Source: Actinocorallia aurantiaca
Lineage (GTDB): Bacteria > Actinomycetota > Actinomycetes > Streptosporangiales > Streptosporangiaceae
Assembly (NCBI RefSeq): GCF_039533685.1
Contig: NZ_BAAATZ010000030.1
Coordinates: 1-64,000 of the forward strand
Reading direction: 5' to 3'
DNA: 64,000 bases
In this document: piece after piece, positions 11,544 to 19,620 of the stretch
Numbering within the stretch: position 1 is the stretch's first letter
Layout of the letters: each line of letters begins with the position of its first letter
Notes under the pieces: model-generated
The model's database searches: none
The model's input: the letters and a program-made list of their open reading frames with translations, nothing else
What the model was told of the DNA's origin: nothing
Program-made: the position numbers and the translations under genes

Positions 11544-13889
11544 ATGACCGCGAACGTTCCCGCCGTGCGGCCGGACCTGGGCCGCCCGCCCGTCGACGAG
11601 GCGGTCGGAAGGCTCGCGGCGACCGTCGAACGGCTGCGCCGCGAGGTGCGGGAGGCGCAGAACTCCGCCGGCGGCAGGGCTCTCATCGAGCTGGCCGCCG
11701 GGGTTCTGGCCGACCGGCTCGACTGCGGCCTGGCCGCCGCGCACCAGCAGCTGGAGGAGCTCGCCCGGCGCGCCGGGGGCACTCCGCTGGAGATCGCGGC
11801 GGACATCGTGGGGCAGGCGGCCGAGAACGAGCTCTCGGCCGTCACCCGGGCCTTCCTCGCCCAGACCGAGGAGGCCGCCGAGGAGGCCGCGTCCGAGGAC
11901 CGGCTGAAGGCGGCCGAGAACGCGGCGCTGGCCGCCGACGACACCCAGTCGATGGCGGTCTCGCTGCTGGAGTACGCGCTGGCGCCGCTGGAGGCGAGCG
12001 CCGTGGCGGTGTGGGCCGCCGACGCGGACGGTTCGCTGCGGCTCGCGGGGTCCGCCGGGTTCACCCCGGCGGAGGCGCGGCGCTGGCGGCACGTCCCGCC
12101 GGCCGTCACGACCCTCGCCCGCCAGGCGCTCACCGACCGGCGGCCGGTGTGGCTGCTCGGCGAGCGGCGGCACCCGCCGTCGATCGGCCAGGCCGAACTG
12201 CCGCGCGGCAGCCGGGTCGCGGTGCCCGCGGGCACCGGCGGCAGGCTGCTGGGCGTGCTGGAGATCTGCTGGCCGCGCCCGCTGGAGCACCAGCCCCCCG
12301 CGGTGCACCGCCAGCTGGAGTCCCTCGCCGAGCTGTGCGCCTACACCCTGGACCACCGGCCGGAGACCGAGCCCGAGGAGGTCTCCCCGCTGGCGGAGTT
12401 CGCGGACGCGGTGCTGGACTCGGCCATGGTGCTGAAGCCCGTGGTGGCAGAGGACGAGGTCGTCGACTTCGTCATCCACCATCTGAACCCGCCGTTCACG
12501 GACATGGCCGGGCGTCCCCGCTCCGCCATCGTCGGCACCCGGTTCCTGGAGAGCTACCCGATGTCGGCGCGGGCCGGCGGATTGTTCGAGCGGCTCGTCT
12601 ACGTGTACGCCACGGGGGACTCCCTGCGGCAGGTCGGCGACCACGTGATCGTGCGCGTGGAGGACCTGACGTTCTCGGGACCCGCCACCTACAGTGTCCT
12701 GCGCCAGGGCGGGGACCTGCTGGTGATGTGGCGGATGCACGATGAGTCCACCCGGCTCGCCGAGCTGCTCCAGCACGCCCAGCGGCTGGGCAGGATCGGC
12801 GGGTTCGAGGAGAACCTCGTCACCGGCGAGATCATCTGGAACGACCACCTGTTCGAGCTGCACGGGCTGGCGCCCGAGTCCGGTCCGCTCTCGCTGGCGG
12901 AGCTGCCCGCCCGCGCCCACCCGGACGACGCCGCGGCGGTCAGTTCGTTCCTGCGCGCGCTCCTGGACCACGGGCATCCGGCGGCGGCGGCGTTCCGGCT
13001 CCAGCGTCAGGACGGCTCCTACCGGCACATGCGGATCTCGGCCGAGCCCGTCCTGGACGGCGGGGTCAGGCCCGTCGCGATCCGTGGCGCCTACCAGGAC
13101 GTCTCCTCCCAGCACTGGACGGAGATCGCCCTGGAGGCCACCCGGGACGAGCTCAGCCACACCCAGGAGCAGGCGGCCGAGCAGGCCAGGCTCACGCTCC
13201 GCCTCCAGCACGCGATCATGCCGCCGAGCCAGCGGCCGCTGGAGACCCCGCAGCTGCGGGTCGGCGTGCGCTACCGGCCCGCGGGCAACCAGGCGCTCGT
13301 CGGGGGCGACTGGTACGACGTGCTGACGCTGCCGAACGGCAAGGTCCTGGTCTCGATCGGGGACGTGGCGGGCCACGGCATCCAGTCGGCCACCGACATG
13401 GTGGTGCTGCGCAACGCGCTGCGCGGCCTGTCGGCGACCGGCGCGGGCCCGGGCCAGCTGCTGTACTGGCTGAACAACGTCACCGTCCATCTGACCGACA
13501 ACGTCACGGCCACCGCGGTCTGCGGCGTCTTCGACCCCGAGGACGGCCTGCTGCGCTGGGCCAGGGCGGGCCACCCGCTCCCGATCCTGCTGCGCGACGG
13601 GAAGGCCGAGCCGCTGCCCGAGGTCGACGGCGTGGTCCTGGGCGTCCTGCCGGACCTGGAGTTCAGCGAGGGCGTCGTCCCGCTGGTCCCGGGCGACCGC
13701 ATCCTGCTGTACACCGACGGCCTCATCGAGCGCCGCGACAGCTCGGTCGAGGAGGCGCTCCACCACCTCCTGTCGATCGCGGCGGCCCGCGACTCGGAGC
13801 TCGACCCGCAACTGGACGACCTGCTGCGGCATGGGGCGTCCGACACCGAAGACGACACCTGCGTGGTCGCCCTGGAGGTCAAGGGATGA
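11544..13889 (+). CDS. ANTAR-GAF-PAS-PAS-PP2C (SpoIIE-type) phosphatase
   Basis: A 781-residue cytosolic serine phosphatase. The N-terminus (about residues 25-95) resembles an ANTAR RNA-binding helical domain (RALIELAAGVLADRL then AAHQQLEELAR), followed by a GAF-like region (about 130-270), two PAS folds (about 285-400 and 405-525; the second is PAS_3-like with HPDD and a final YQDVS segment), a short coiled coil, and a PPM/SpoIIE catalytic domain (about 555-781) with the metal-binding motifs GGDWYD and IGDVAGHG and the late GDRILLYTDGL. Such phosphatases dephosphorylate anti-anti-sigma factors. It follows the multi-HAMP kinase by 4 bp, so kinase output and partner-switching signalling are probably linked. 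Confidence 0.9.
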   Translation: MTANVPAVRPDLGRPPVDEAVGRLAATVERLRREVREAQNSAGGRALIELAAGVLADRLDCGLAAAHQQLEELARRAGGTPLEIAADIVGQAAENELSAVTRAFLAQTEEAAEEAASEDRLKAAENAALAADDTQSMAVSLLEYALAPLEASAVAVWAADADGSLRLAGSAGFTPAEARRWRHVPPAVTTLARQALTDRRPVWLLGERRHPPSIGQAELPRGSRVAVPAGTGGRLLGVLEICWPRPLEHQPPAVHRQLESLAELCAYTLDHRPETEPEEVSPLAEFADAVLDSAMVLKPVVAEDEVVDFVIHHLNPPFTDMAGRPRSAIVGTRFLESYPMSARAGGLFERLVYVYATGDSLRQVGDHVIVRVEDLTFSGPATYSVLRQGGDLLVMWRMHDESTRLAELLQHAQRLGRIGGFEENLVTGEIIWNDHLFELHGLAPESGPLSLAELPARAHPDDAAAVSSFLRALLDHGHPAAAAFRLQRQDGSYRHMRISAEPVLDGGVRPVAIRGAYQDVSSQHWTEIALEATRDELSHTQEQAAEQARLTLRLQHAIMPPSQRPLETPQLRVGVRYRPAGNQALVGGDWYDVLTLPNGKVLVSIGDVAGHGIQSATDMVVLRNALRGLSATGAGPGQLLYWLNNVTVHLTDNVTATAVCGVFDPEDGLLRWARAGHPLPILLRDGKAEPLPEVDGVVLGVLPDLEFSEGVVPLVPGDRILLYTDGLIERRDSSVEEALHHLLSIAAARDSELDPQLDDLLRHGASDTEDDTCVVALEVKG

Positions 13890-13900
13890 CGCCTCCTTCG

Positions 13901-13921
13901 CCGCCCTGATCCGTCAGGCGG
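13901..13921. terminator. hairpin between convergent genes
   Basis: CCGCCCTGA (13901-13909) pairs with TCAGGCGG (13914-13921) apart from one bulged C, with a 4-nt loop. It lies in the 24-bp space between the converging phosphatase and flavin reductase genes and overlaps the stop codon of the latter. Confidence 0.45.
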
Positions 13922-14411
13922 GGTGCCCGGCGTTCAGGTGGAGCACGCCGGTCAGCCCGAGGGGCTCGCCGCGCCCGTCCGCCTCCACCCGGACGGGCTC
14001 CAGCAGGTGGCCGACGTGGTCTCCGAGGTCGACGCGGTCCAGGACCCGGCCCGCCATGCGCCGGTGGACGTCCGTGAGCAGGGGGACCCCGCCCGATTCC
14101 TCCGTCCACGCGCATCGCGCGAACTTGTCGGTCTCGTCGCCGGTCTCCTCACCGAACAGCCTGGCCAGGGCGAGCTGCGAGGGGTCTCCCCGCTCGAGCA
14201 CGTGGAGGCCCAGGAGTTCGGCTTCCGCCGCCACGCGGAACGTGTGGTTGGCCTTGGACAGGCAGACGAGGAAGCGCACCGGATCGATGCTGCACTGCGT
14301 CCAGAAGCCCACCAGGCATCCGGAGCGCTCTCCTCGGGCCTGCGCCGTCACCACCGCCATCGGTCCGTCGAATCCGGCTGTGAACTCGTGAATCGGCTGC
14401 TCATCACCCAT
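13914..14411 (-). CDS. flavin reductase-like FMN-binding split-barrel protein
   Basis: A 165-residue protein of the flavin reductase (RutF/HpaC) family. The N-terminal beta-barrel segment with TAGFDGPMAVVTAQ, the mid-section WTQCSIDPVRFLVCLSKANHT and the FGEETGDETDKF segment match the family order, in which short-chain flavin reductases use NAD(P)H to supply FMNH2 to a monooxygenase. It is somewhat divergent: the usual SxxPP motif is changed to SIDPVRFLV. No partner monooxygenase is adjacent, so it may instead be a flavin- or F420-binding member. Monocistronic, convergent with the phosphatase gene. Confidence 0.75.
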   Translation of the reverse strand: MGDEQPIHEFTAGFDGPMAVVTAQARGERSGCLVGFWTQCSIDPVRFLVCLSKANHTFRVAAEAELLGLHVLERGDPSQLALARLFGEETGDETDKFARCAWTEESGGVPLLTDVHRRMAGRVLDRVDLGDHVGHLLEPVRVEADGRGEPLGLTGVLHLNAGHPA

Positions 14412-14462
14412 GTTCGGGCTATGCCCGGTCCCGGCGGCGATTCACTGACGGGATCGTCACGT

Positions 14463-15254
14463 TTACCGGCGAGAAGGGCTTTTCGGGGGTAGGGGGATGA
14501 ATCCGCTGGTCCTGGCCATGTACTCGCGGTAGCCGGGCCGGTCGGCCGCCATCCGCGCGTCCAGGAGCCGCTGGCCGGTCACGTTGACGAGGAACCACGT
14601 CATGGCGAGCGGGGAAACGACGGTGAGGAGGCCGAGGGGCTCGTCGCAGGCCGTGAGGAACAGCCCCCACCAGAGCAGGGAGTCGCCGAAGTAGTTCGGG
14701 TGCCGTGTGTAGCGCCACAGCCCGGTGTCCAGGATGCGGCCCCGGTTGGCCGGGTCCGCCTTGAAGGCCGCCAGCTGGCGGTCCCCGACGGCCTCGAAGG
14801 CGAACCCCGCGGCCCACACCGCCGCGCCGAGCCAGAAGAAGAACCCGGGCGGGGAGTCCTGGTACATCGCGACCTGGACGGGGAGCGAGACCAGAAGGGC
14901 CGACAGCCCCTGGGGCAGGTAGACGCGCCTCAGCGCGTACCGGGCCCGGCTTGACGGGGCGTTCGCCAGGAGCTCGGTGTAGCGGGGGTCCTCGGGCGCG
15001 CCCCGGTTGCGGCGGCCCAGGTGGAAGGCGAGCCGGCCGCCCCACACCACGGTCAGCGCGGCGACGGTCCAGCGGCGGACCGGATCGCCGTGGCTCTCGG
15101 ACAGGACCAGGCTCACCACGGCGACCGCGGCGAAGAGCAGGCCCCAGGTGATGTCGATGAGGCTGTGGACGTCGCGCTTGACGCCCCTCGCGAAGGTCGC
15201 CCCGATCAGGAGCGCCACGACCAGGACGCTGACGGCCAGGTTCACCCAGAGCAC
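14463..15254 (-). CDS. DUF1295 integral membrane reductase/methyltransferase-like protein
   Basis: A 263-residue polytopic membrane protein of the DUF1295 (steroid 5-alpha-reductase-like) family. Several hydrophobic segments are visible (for example VNLAVSVLVVALLIGATFA at the N-terminus), and the C-terminal signature GLWRYTRHPNYFGDSLLWWG is the NADPH-binding RHPNY motif of the superfamily. The GTG at 15254 is chosen because GGGAGGAG lies 6 nt upstream; it overlaps the preceding cistron by 13 bp. It is the last gene of a four-gene lipid operon, where it could reduce an unsaturated or methylene intermediate in the modified acyl chain (inference). Confidence 0.88.
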   Translation of the reverse strand: MLWVNLAVSVLVVALLIGATFARGVKRDVHSLIDITWGLLFAAVAVVSLVLSESHGDPVRRWTVAALTVVWGGRLAFHLGRRNRGAPEDPRYTELLANAPSSRARYALRRVYLPQGLSALLVSLPVQVAMYQDSPPGFFFWLGAAVWAAGFAFEAVGDRQLAAFKADPANRGRILDTGLWRYTRHPNYFGDSLLWWGLFLTACDEPLGLLTVVSPLAMTWFLVNVTGQRLLDARMAADRPGYREYMARTSGFIPLPPKSPSRR

Positions 15255-16486
15255 GGCGTCTCCTCCCTCGTCAGCAGGAACTGGCGGACGTCCAGGTAAC
15301 CGGACCGGAATCCCGCCTCCGAGTAGGCCAGGTACAGGTCCCACATCCGGCGGAAGGTCGCGTCGAACCCCAGTTTCCGCACCTGGAGACCGCGCGCCTC
15401 GAACGTCTGCCGCCAGATACGGAGGGTCTCGGCGTAGTGGGCGCCGAAGCGCAGGTCGTTTCGGATGCGCAGGGAGGTGGTGGCCAGAGCCTCCTCGAGC
15501 GCGGGCCGGGAGGGGATCAGGCCGCCGGGGAAGACGTACTTCTGCACCCACGTCCAGGAGTTCCTGGAGGCGAGCATCCGGTCGTGCGGCATGGTGATGG
15601 CCTGCAGGGCGACCTTCCCGCCGGGGGCGAGCACCCGGTCCAGGGCCCGGCAGTAGGCGCCCCAGTGCCGGTGGCCGACCGCCTCGATCATCTCCACGCT
15701 GACGATCGCGTCGTACTCGCCGTCGACCTCGCGGTAGTCGCACAGGTCGATCCTGATCCGGCCGGAGACCCCGGCGGCCCGTTCCAGCGCCAGGGAGCGC
15801 TGCTCGGCCGAGAGGGTGATCGTCCGCACGTCCGCGCCGCGCCGGGCGGCGCGGATCGCCAGTTCGCCCCAGCCCGTCCCGATCTCCAGCAGCCGGGTGC
15901 CCGCCCCGACCCCGGCGAGGTCGAGCAGCCGATCGATCTTCCGGCGCTGGGCGGAGGCGAGGTCGGTGACGAGAGGGCGGCCTTCGCGCTCGGGGAACAG
16001 GGCTGAGGAATAGCTGAGCGTCTCGTCGAGGAAGAGGGAGAACAGGTCGTTGGACAGGTCGTAGTGGCTGCTCACGTTGCGCCGGGCGTTGTCCGGGGTC
16101 CCGTCCTCGCCCGGGCCGCGCCTGGGCACCGCCACCGGGCGCAGCCACCGCACCGACCGCGGAACCAGGGAGTCCATGCGCGAGGCGAAGACCGTGAGCA
16201 CCCGGACGAGGTCGTCGGCCTCCCACTCGCCCGCCATGTACGACTCGCCGAACCCGATCAGCCCGTCGCGCCCCAGCCGGGCGAAGAACGCCTCGGGCCG
16301 GAGGACGCGCAGGACGGGGCCGCCCCGTCCGGCGACGACCCCGTCCGAGCACTCCACCCGGATCGGCAGGTCGCGGACCGCGCGCAGGAACAGGCTCCGC
16401 GCCGCCCGGGACCGCAGCGGCGTCTGCGGGACCGATTCCAGGGCCGGCCACCGGCCCGTCTCCGCCGTTTCGGCGATCATGGTCAT
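15242..16486 (-). CDS. cyclopropane-fatty-acyl-phospholipid synthase family methyltransferase
   Basis: A 414-residue SAM-dependent methyltransferase of the CFA synthase/mycolic acid methyltransferase family, acting on double bonds of membrane phospholipid acyl chains. SAM motif I is LLEIGTGWGELAIRAA; the preceding ARRNVSSHYDLSNDLFSLFLD segment and the later FPGGLIPS motif are typical of CFA enzymes. The start ATG has AAGGAGAAC 5 nt upstream and overlaps the DUF1365 stop by ATGA. The operon companions suggest a product beyond a plain cyclopropane, for example a methylated or furan-type acyl chain as made by related light- or singlet-oxygen-responsive clusters in proteobacteria. That last step is inference. 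Confidence 0.92.
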   Translation of the reverse strand: MTMIAETAETGRWPALESVPQTPLRSRAARSLFLRAVRDLPIRVECSDGVVAGRGGPVLRVLRPEAFFARLGRDGLIGFGESYMAGEWEADDLVRVLTVFASRMDSLVPRSVRWLRPVAVPRRGPGEDGTPDNARRNVSSHYDLSNDLFSLFLDETLSYSSALFPEREGRPLVTDLASAQRRKIDRLLDLAGVGAGTRLLEIGTGWGELAIRAARRGADVRTITLSAEQRSLALERAAGVSGRIRIDLCDYREVDGEYDAIVSVEMIEAVGHRHWGAYCRALDRVLAPGGKVALQAITMPHDRMLASRNSWTWVQKYVFPGGLIPSRPALEEALATTSLRIRNDLRFGAHYAETLRIWRQTFEARGLQVRKLGFDATFRRMWDLYLAYSEAGFRSGYLDVRQFLLTREETPCSG

Positions 16487-17193
16487 GGGGTTCTCCTTGG
16501 AGGGGGCGAGAGGCGCGGGACGAGGGGCACCCCGCGCAGGAAGAGCCGGACGCCCTCGATCCGGATCCGGGCGGATCCGGCCAGCGGGGCGAACGGATGG
16601 CGGAGGAAGGCGGCGAGGACGCCCGGCCACGCGGCGGAGCGGCGCTCCCCGCGCACCTCGGCGGTGAAGGCGGGGGCGCCGGGAGGCTCGAGGGAGACCG
16701 AGAGGTCGAGGCGGGCGCCGGGTTCGGGCAGGCTCAGCCGGTAGAGGCCTGCGACCGGCAGGAACGGCGAGACGTAGAAGTCCTTGGCGGTCTCGGCCTC
16801 GCCTCCCGGCCCGGTGCGCAGCAGGTAGCGGTGGCGTCCGCCGTAGGTGTTGTGGACCTCCGCGACCGTGCAGAGGAGGCTCCCCTCCGCGTCCCGGCAC
16901 CAGTAGACGGTCAGGGGGTTGAAGACGTGCCCGAAGACGCGGGCGTGGCACAGCATGAGGATTCGGGCCGGTCGGGCGATCCCGTTCTCGGAGAGGAACG
17001 CCTCGACGTTCTCCCGCAGGCCGAGCGAGGGGTCCCCGCAGTGGTCCGCGGAGGAGAACATCGCGAACGGCCCCCGGGAGGGAAGGTCGTCCAGGTCCAC
17101 GAGCCACAGGTAGGTCCGGTGCCGGAACGCGTTCCGGACGGGCGAGGTGCGGATGTGCCCGATGTCGCACCGGTAGATCGCCGGCACGGTCAC
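16483..17193 (-). CDS. DUF1365 protein
   Basis: A 236-residue DUF1365 protein. The family signature is clear: HRTYLWLVDLDDLP near the N-terminus, then ILMLCHARVFGHVFNPLTVYWC and the KDFYVSPFLP segment. The biochemical role is not settled; the gene is almost always beside an NAD(P)/FAD amine-oxidase-like gene and a CFA synthase, as here, and in Rhodobacter the set belongs to the singlet-oxygen regulon linked to furan fatty acids. The start is the GTG whose GTGA overlaps the upstream stop; the end overlaps the CFA gene by ATGA. Confidence 0.9.
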   Translation of the reverse strand: MTVPAIYRCDIGHIRTSPVRNAFRHRTYLWLVDLDDLPSRGPFAMFSSADHCGDPSLGLRENVEAFLSENGIARPARILMLCHARVFGHVFNPLTVYWCRDAEGSLLCTVAEVHNTYGGRHRYLLRTGPGGEAETAKDFYVSPFLPVAGLYRLSLPEPGARLDLSVSLEPPGAPAFTAEVRGERRSAAWPGVLAAFLRHPFAPLAGSARIRIEGVRLFLRGVPLVPRLSPPPRRTP

Positions 17194-18410
17194 CAGCGGA
17201 CCCCGAGCGCGCGTGCCGCGTCCACGCCGGAGCGGCAGCCGTCCTCGTGGAAGCCCCATCCGTGGTAGGCGCCGGCGAAGGCCAGCCGCGACGTCGACAG
17301 CGAAGGCAGCTCCTTCTGCGCCGCCACGGACTCGTTCGTGAAGATCGGGTGCTCGTAGACCATGCGGGCGCGCACGTGCTCCTCGTCGACCGGGCCGTTG
17401 AGGGTGACGAGGTAGCGCTCAGGCCCGGGAAGGCTCTGGAGCCGGTTCATGTCGTAGGTGACGCGGACTTCGTCGGCGGTCGTGTCGCAGGCGTCCATCA
17501 CGTAGTTCCATGAGGCCCGCGCTCCGCCCGCCCTGGGCAGGAGGCTCTCGTCCCGGTGCAGGACCGTCTCGTTGCGGGAGTAGGTGAAGGCGTCGAGCAC
17601 CCGCTTCTCGGCCTCGCTGGGGTCGGGGAGCAGGGCGAGGGCCTGGTCGGCGTGGGTGGCGATGACCGCGGCGTCGAAGGAGTGGCGGATCCCGGCGTCG
17701 TCGACGACGTCGACGCCGTCGTCGTGCCGGATCACCGCGCGGACGGGCGTGCCCGTCCTGGTCAGGGGAAGCCGTTCGGCCAGGCGCGTCACGTAGGTGC
17801 TGGAGCCGCCCGTCACGGTCTTCCAGCGGGGGGAGCCCGAGATCGAGAGCATCCCGTGGTTGGCGAGGAACGCGAACAGGTGCCGGGCCGGGTGGTCCAG
17901 GGCGGTCTCGGGGGAGCACGACCACACGGACGCGATCAGCGGCGTCGCGAAGTGCCGGATGAAGTAGGGGGTGAAGAGGCCCGAGTCCAGGAACTCCCCG
18001 ACGGTGGGGTTCCCCTCCTCCGTCGCCAGCAGGGCCTTCGCCCGGTGGTGGAAGCGGGGGACCTGGGAGAGCAGCCGCAGGTAGCGGGGGGAGGCGTTCC
18101 GCCCGGCGAAGAGCCCGCGGGGCCCGCGGGCTCCCGCGTACTCCAGCCCGCAGCCCCCGCAGGACACCGACAGGCTCATCTCGGCGTCCTGCGTGCGCAC
18201 GCCCAGCTCCCCGAACAGCCGGGTCAGCGTGGGGTAGGTGCGCTCGTTGTGCACGATGAACCCGCTGTCGACCGGCACTTCGAGGTCGTGGGTGTGGGCG
18301 TGCCCGCCGAGCCGGTCGTCGGCCTCGAAGAGCGTCAGGTGGCCCAGGTTGCGCAAGACGTAGGCGGCGGTCAGGCCTGAGACGCCGCCGCCGATCACCG
18401 CGTATCTCAT
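17190..18410 (-). CDS. FAD-dependent amine-oxidase-like flavoprotein of the lipid operon
   Basis: A 406-residue flavoprotein with the dinucleotide-binding motif VIGGGVSGLTAA at residues 5-16 and the follow-up FEADDRLGGHAHT that defines the NAD(P)/FAD-dependent oxidoreductase group associated with CFA synthases. The C-terminal segment FAGAYHGWGFHEDG is also conserved in this group. It is expected to oxidise or desaturate the methylated acyl chain. It is the first gene of the operon; a promoter-like element lies 58-86 bp upstream and AGGGAGA serves as the ribosome site. Confidence 0.9.
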   Translation of the reverse strand: MRYAVIGGGVSGLTAAYVLRNLGHLTLFEADDRLGGHAHTHDLEVPVDSGFIVHNERTYPTLTRLFGELGVRTQDAEMSLSVSCGGCGLEYAGARGPRGLFAGRNASPRYLRLLSQVPRFHHRAKALLATEEGNPTVGEFLDSGLFTPYFIRHFATPLIASVWSCSPETALDHPARHLFAFLANHGMLSISGSPRWKTVTGGSSTYVTRLAERLPLTRTGTPVRAVIRHDDGVDVVDDAGIRHSFDAAVIATHADQALALLPDPSEAEKRVLDAFTYSRNETVLHRDESLLPRAGGARASWNYVMDACDTTADEVRVTYDMNRLQSLPGPERYLVTLNGPVDEEHVRARMVYEHPIFTNESVAAQKELPSLSTSRLAFAGAYHGWGFHEDGCRSGVDAARALGVRW

Positions 18411-18467
18411 GAAGGGTTCTGTCTCCCTGGGTCAGAGGCTTCGGGGACGAAATCTATTCAAAACTTG

Positions 18468-18496
18468 TTCATAGCCCCCAGGTTAGGTCGATCCAA
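18468..18496 (-). promoter_or_regulatory. promoter of the CFA/DUF1365 operon
   Basis: On the minus strand a -35 hexamer TTGGAT (18496-18491), a 17-bp spacer and a -10 hexamer TATGAA (18473-18468) form a good vegetative-type promoter, placing the start of transcription about 50 nt before the ATG. The AT-rich stretch just downstream (18451-18470) contains the imperfect dyad CAA-N3-TTG and is a possible site for the neighbouring MerR/B12 regulator. Confidence 0.55.
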
Positions 18497-18546
18497 GTCC
18501 GGAAGTCAAAAAACCGGTGAACTCCTCACCGGACGGAGGGCAAACG

Positions 18547-18573
18547 AGAAAAGGCACCCGCGAGCGGGTGCCT
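18547..18573 (-). terminator. intrinsic terminator of the MerR/B12 regulator gene
   Basis: AGGCACCCGC (18552-18561) and GCGGGTGCCT (18564-18573) form a perfect stem; read on the minus strand it is followed by TTTTC. It lies 27 bp after the regulator stop and insulates the divergent-in-function lipid operon downstream. Confidence 0.85.
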
Positions 18574-18599
18574 CACATCGGACGGTCGACCGGATCAGG

Positions 18600-19502
18600 T
18601 CAGTCCGGTACTCCCAGGGCCTCGGCCACGGCCTCCAGCGCCTCCCGGAGCGACTCCACGAACCGGACGCCCTCGGGGAGGGGCCTTTCCCAGCCAGGAC
18701 CGCCGATGATCACGCGCAGCGCCGGACGCCCTCCGGGGATTCGCTCCAGCACGCCCACGTCCCCCGTGTGCGCCATCTGCGACCACAGGAACACCGCGCC
18801 GGGGCCGATCTTCTCCACCGCGTCCCTCAGGGCCCTCTCCGGCACCCGGGCCCCCAGCATCCTGCTCGCGATCCCCCGCTCGGCCAGGGCCGCGCCCAGC
18901 GCGTACGCGGGCAGGCTGTGCTGCTCCTCGGGCGCGCAGGCCAGGAGCACCGGCCGGGTCTCCGCTCCCGGGGAGGGCGGCCTCACCTCGGCCAGGGCCG
19001 CCAGCGCCGTCCCGGACAGGAAGTGCTCGATCTCGACCGCCTCGCCCGTCGCGGCGTAACGCTCGCCGATGCCGCGCAGCACCGGGGCGATCAGCTCCTC
19101 CCAGGCGGGAATCACCCCGTCCCGCGCCACGGCCTCGCGCACCGTCTCGGTGACCACCGGCCCGTTCAGCGCCATGACCGCCCGTGCCAGCCCGCGCGTC
19201 CGGTCCGGAACGGTGCTCAGCGCCAGCCGGTTGCCCCCCGCCCCGTGCGCCCGGGGGGCCCGCTCGCGCACACCCTCCTCACCGAGCGCCACCCGCGCGG
19301 CCTCTCCGGGAGGAGCCCCCTGCATGATCAGCCGGTTCATCACCTCGAGCCGCTGGACGTCGGAGGGGTCGTACCGCCGGTGGGAACCCTCGCTGCGCCG
19401 GCTGGGCCCGATCCCGTACCGCCGGTCCCAGGTGCGCAGGGTGGAGGCGGACACCCCCAGCCTCCGCGCCACCGCGCCGACGCTCAGCCCCGGTGCCTCC
19501 AC
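18600..19502 (-). CDS. MerR family regulator with cobalamin-binding domain (LitR/CarH-like)
   Basis: A 300-residue regulator: N-terminal MerR helix-turn-helix (residues 7-70, SVGAVARRLGVSASTLRTWDRRYG), a helical B12-capping region, and a C-terminal Rossmann-like B12-binding domain (from about 183). The CarH photoreceptor signature W-x9-EH appears as Tyr149-x9-Glu159-His160, and the E-x-H motif carrying the lower cobalt ligand is present as EEQH with His195. In CarH/LitR, adenosylcobalamin keeps a DNA-bound tetramer and light releases it. The GTG at 19502 is chosen over a TTG at 19520 because GGGGGTGA precedes it. It lies next to the CFA/DUF1365 operon, a known target type for such photoregulators. 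Confidence 0.87.
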   Translation of the reverse strand: MEAPGLSVGAVARRLGVSASTLRTWDRRYGIGPSRRSEGSHRRYDPSDVQRLEVMNRLIMQGAPPGEAARVALGEEGVRERAPRAHGAGGNRLALSTVPDRTRGLARAVMALNGPVVTETVREAVARDGVIPAWEELIAPVLRGIGERYAATGEAVEIEHFLSGTALAALAEVRPPSPGAETRPVLLACAPEEQHSLPAYALGAALAERGIASRMLGARVPERALRDAVEKIGPGAVFLWSQMAHTGDVGVLERIPGGRPALRVIIGGPGWERPLPEGVRFVESLREALEAVAEALGVPD

Positions 19503-19620
19503 GGAAATCACCCCCAGCAAGACGTCCGGTACGCTCGGCCCCTCCTATCTTGGCCGAACGGGAGGACGGACCGGCACGCCGGAGCCCCGACCCGCCGGAA
19601 GACGGCCCGGAGGGCGGAAG

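Noticed and set aside
7211..12235. A minus-strand open frame of about 1670 codons opposite the multi-HAMP kinase
   Set aside because: It is the antisense of a high-GC gene, has extreme Arg/His/Asp composition and no domains; the kinase on the plus strand explains the region. Similar long antisense frames at 1304-3793 and 4537-7134 are rejected for the same reason.
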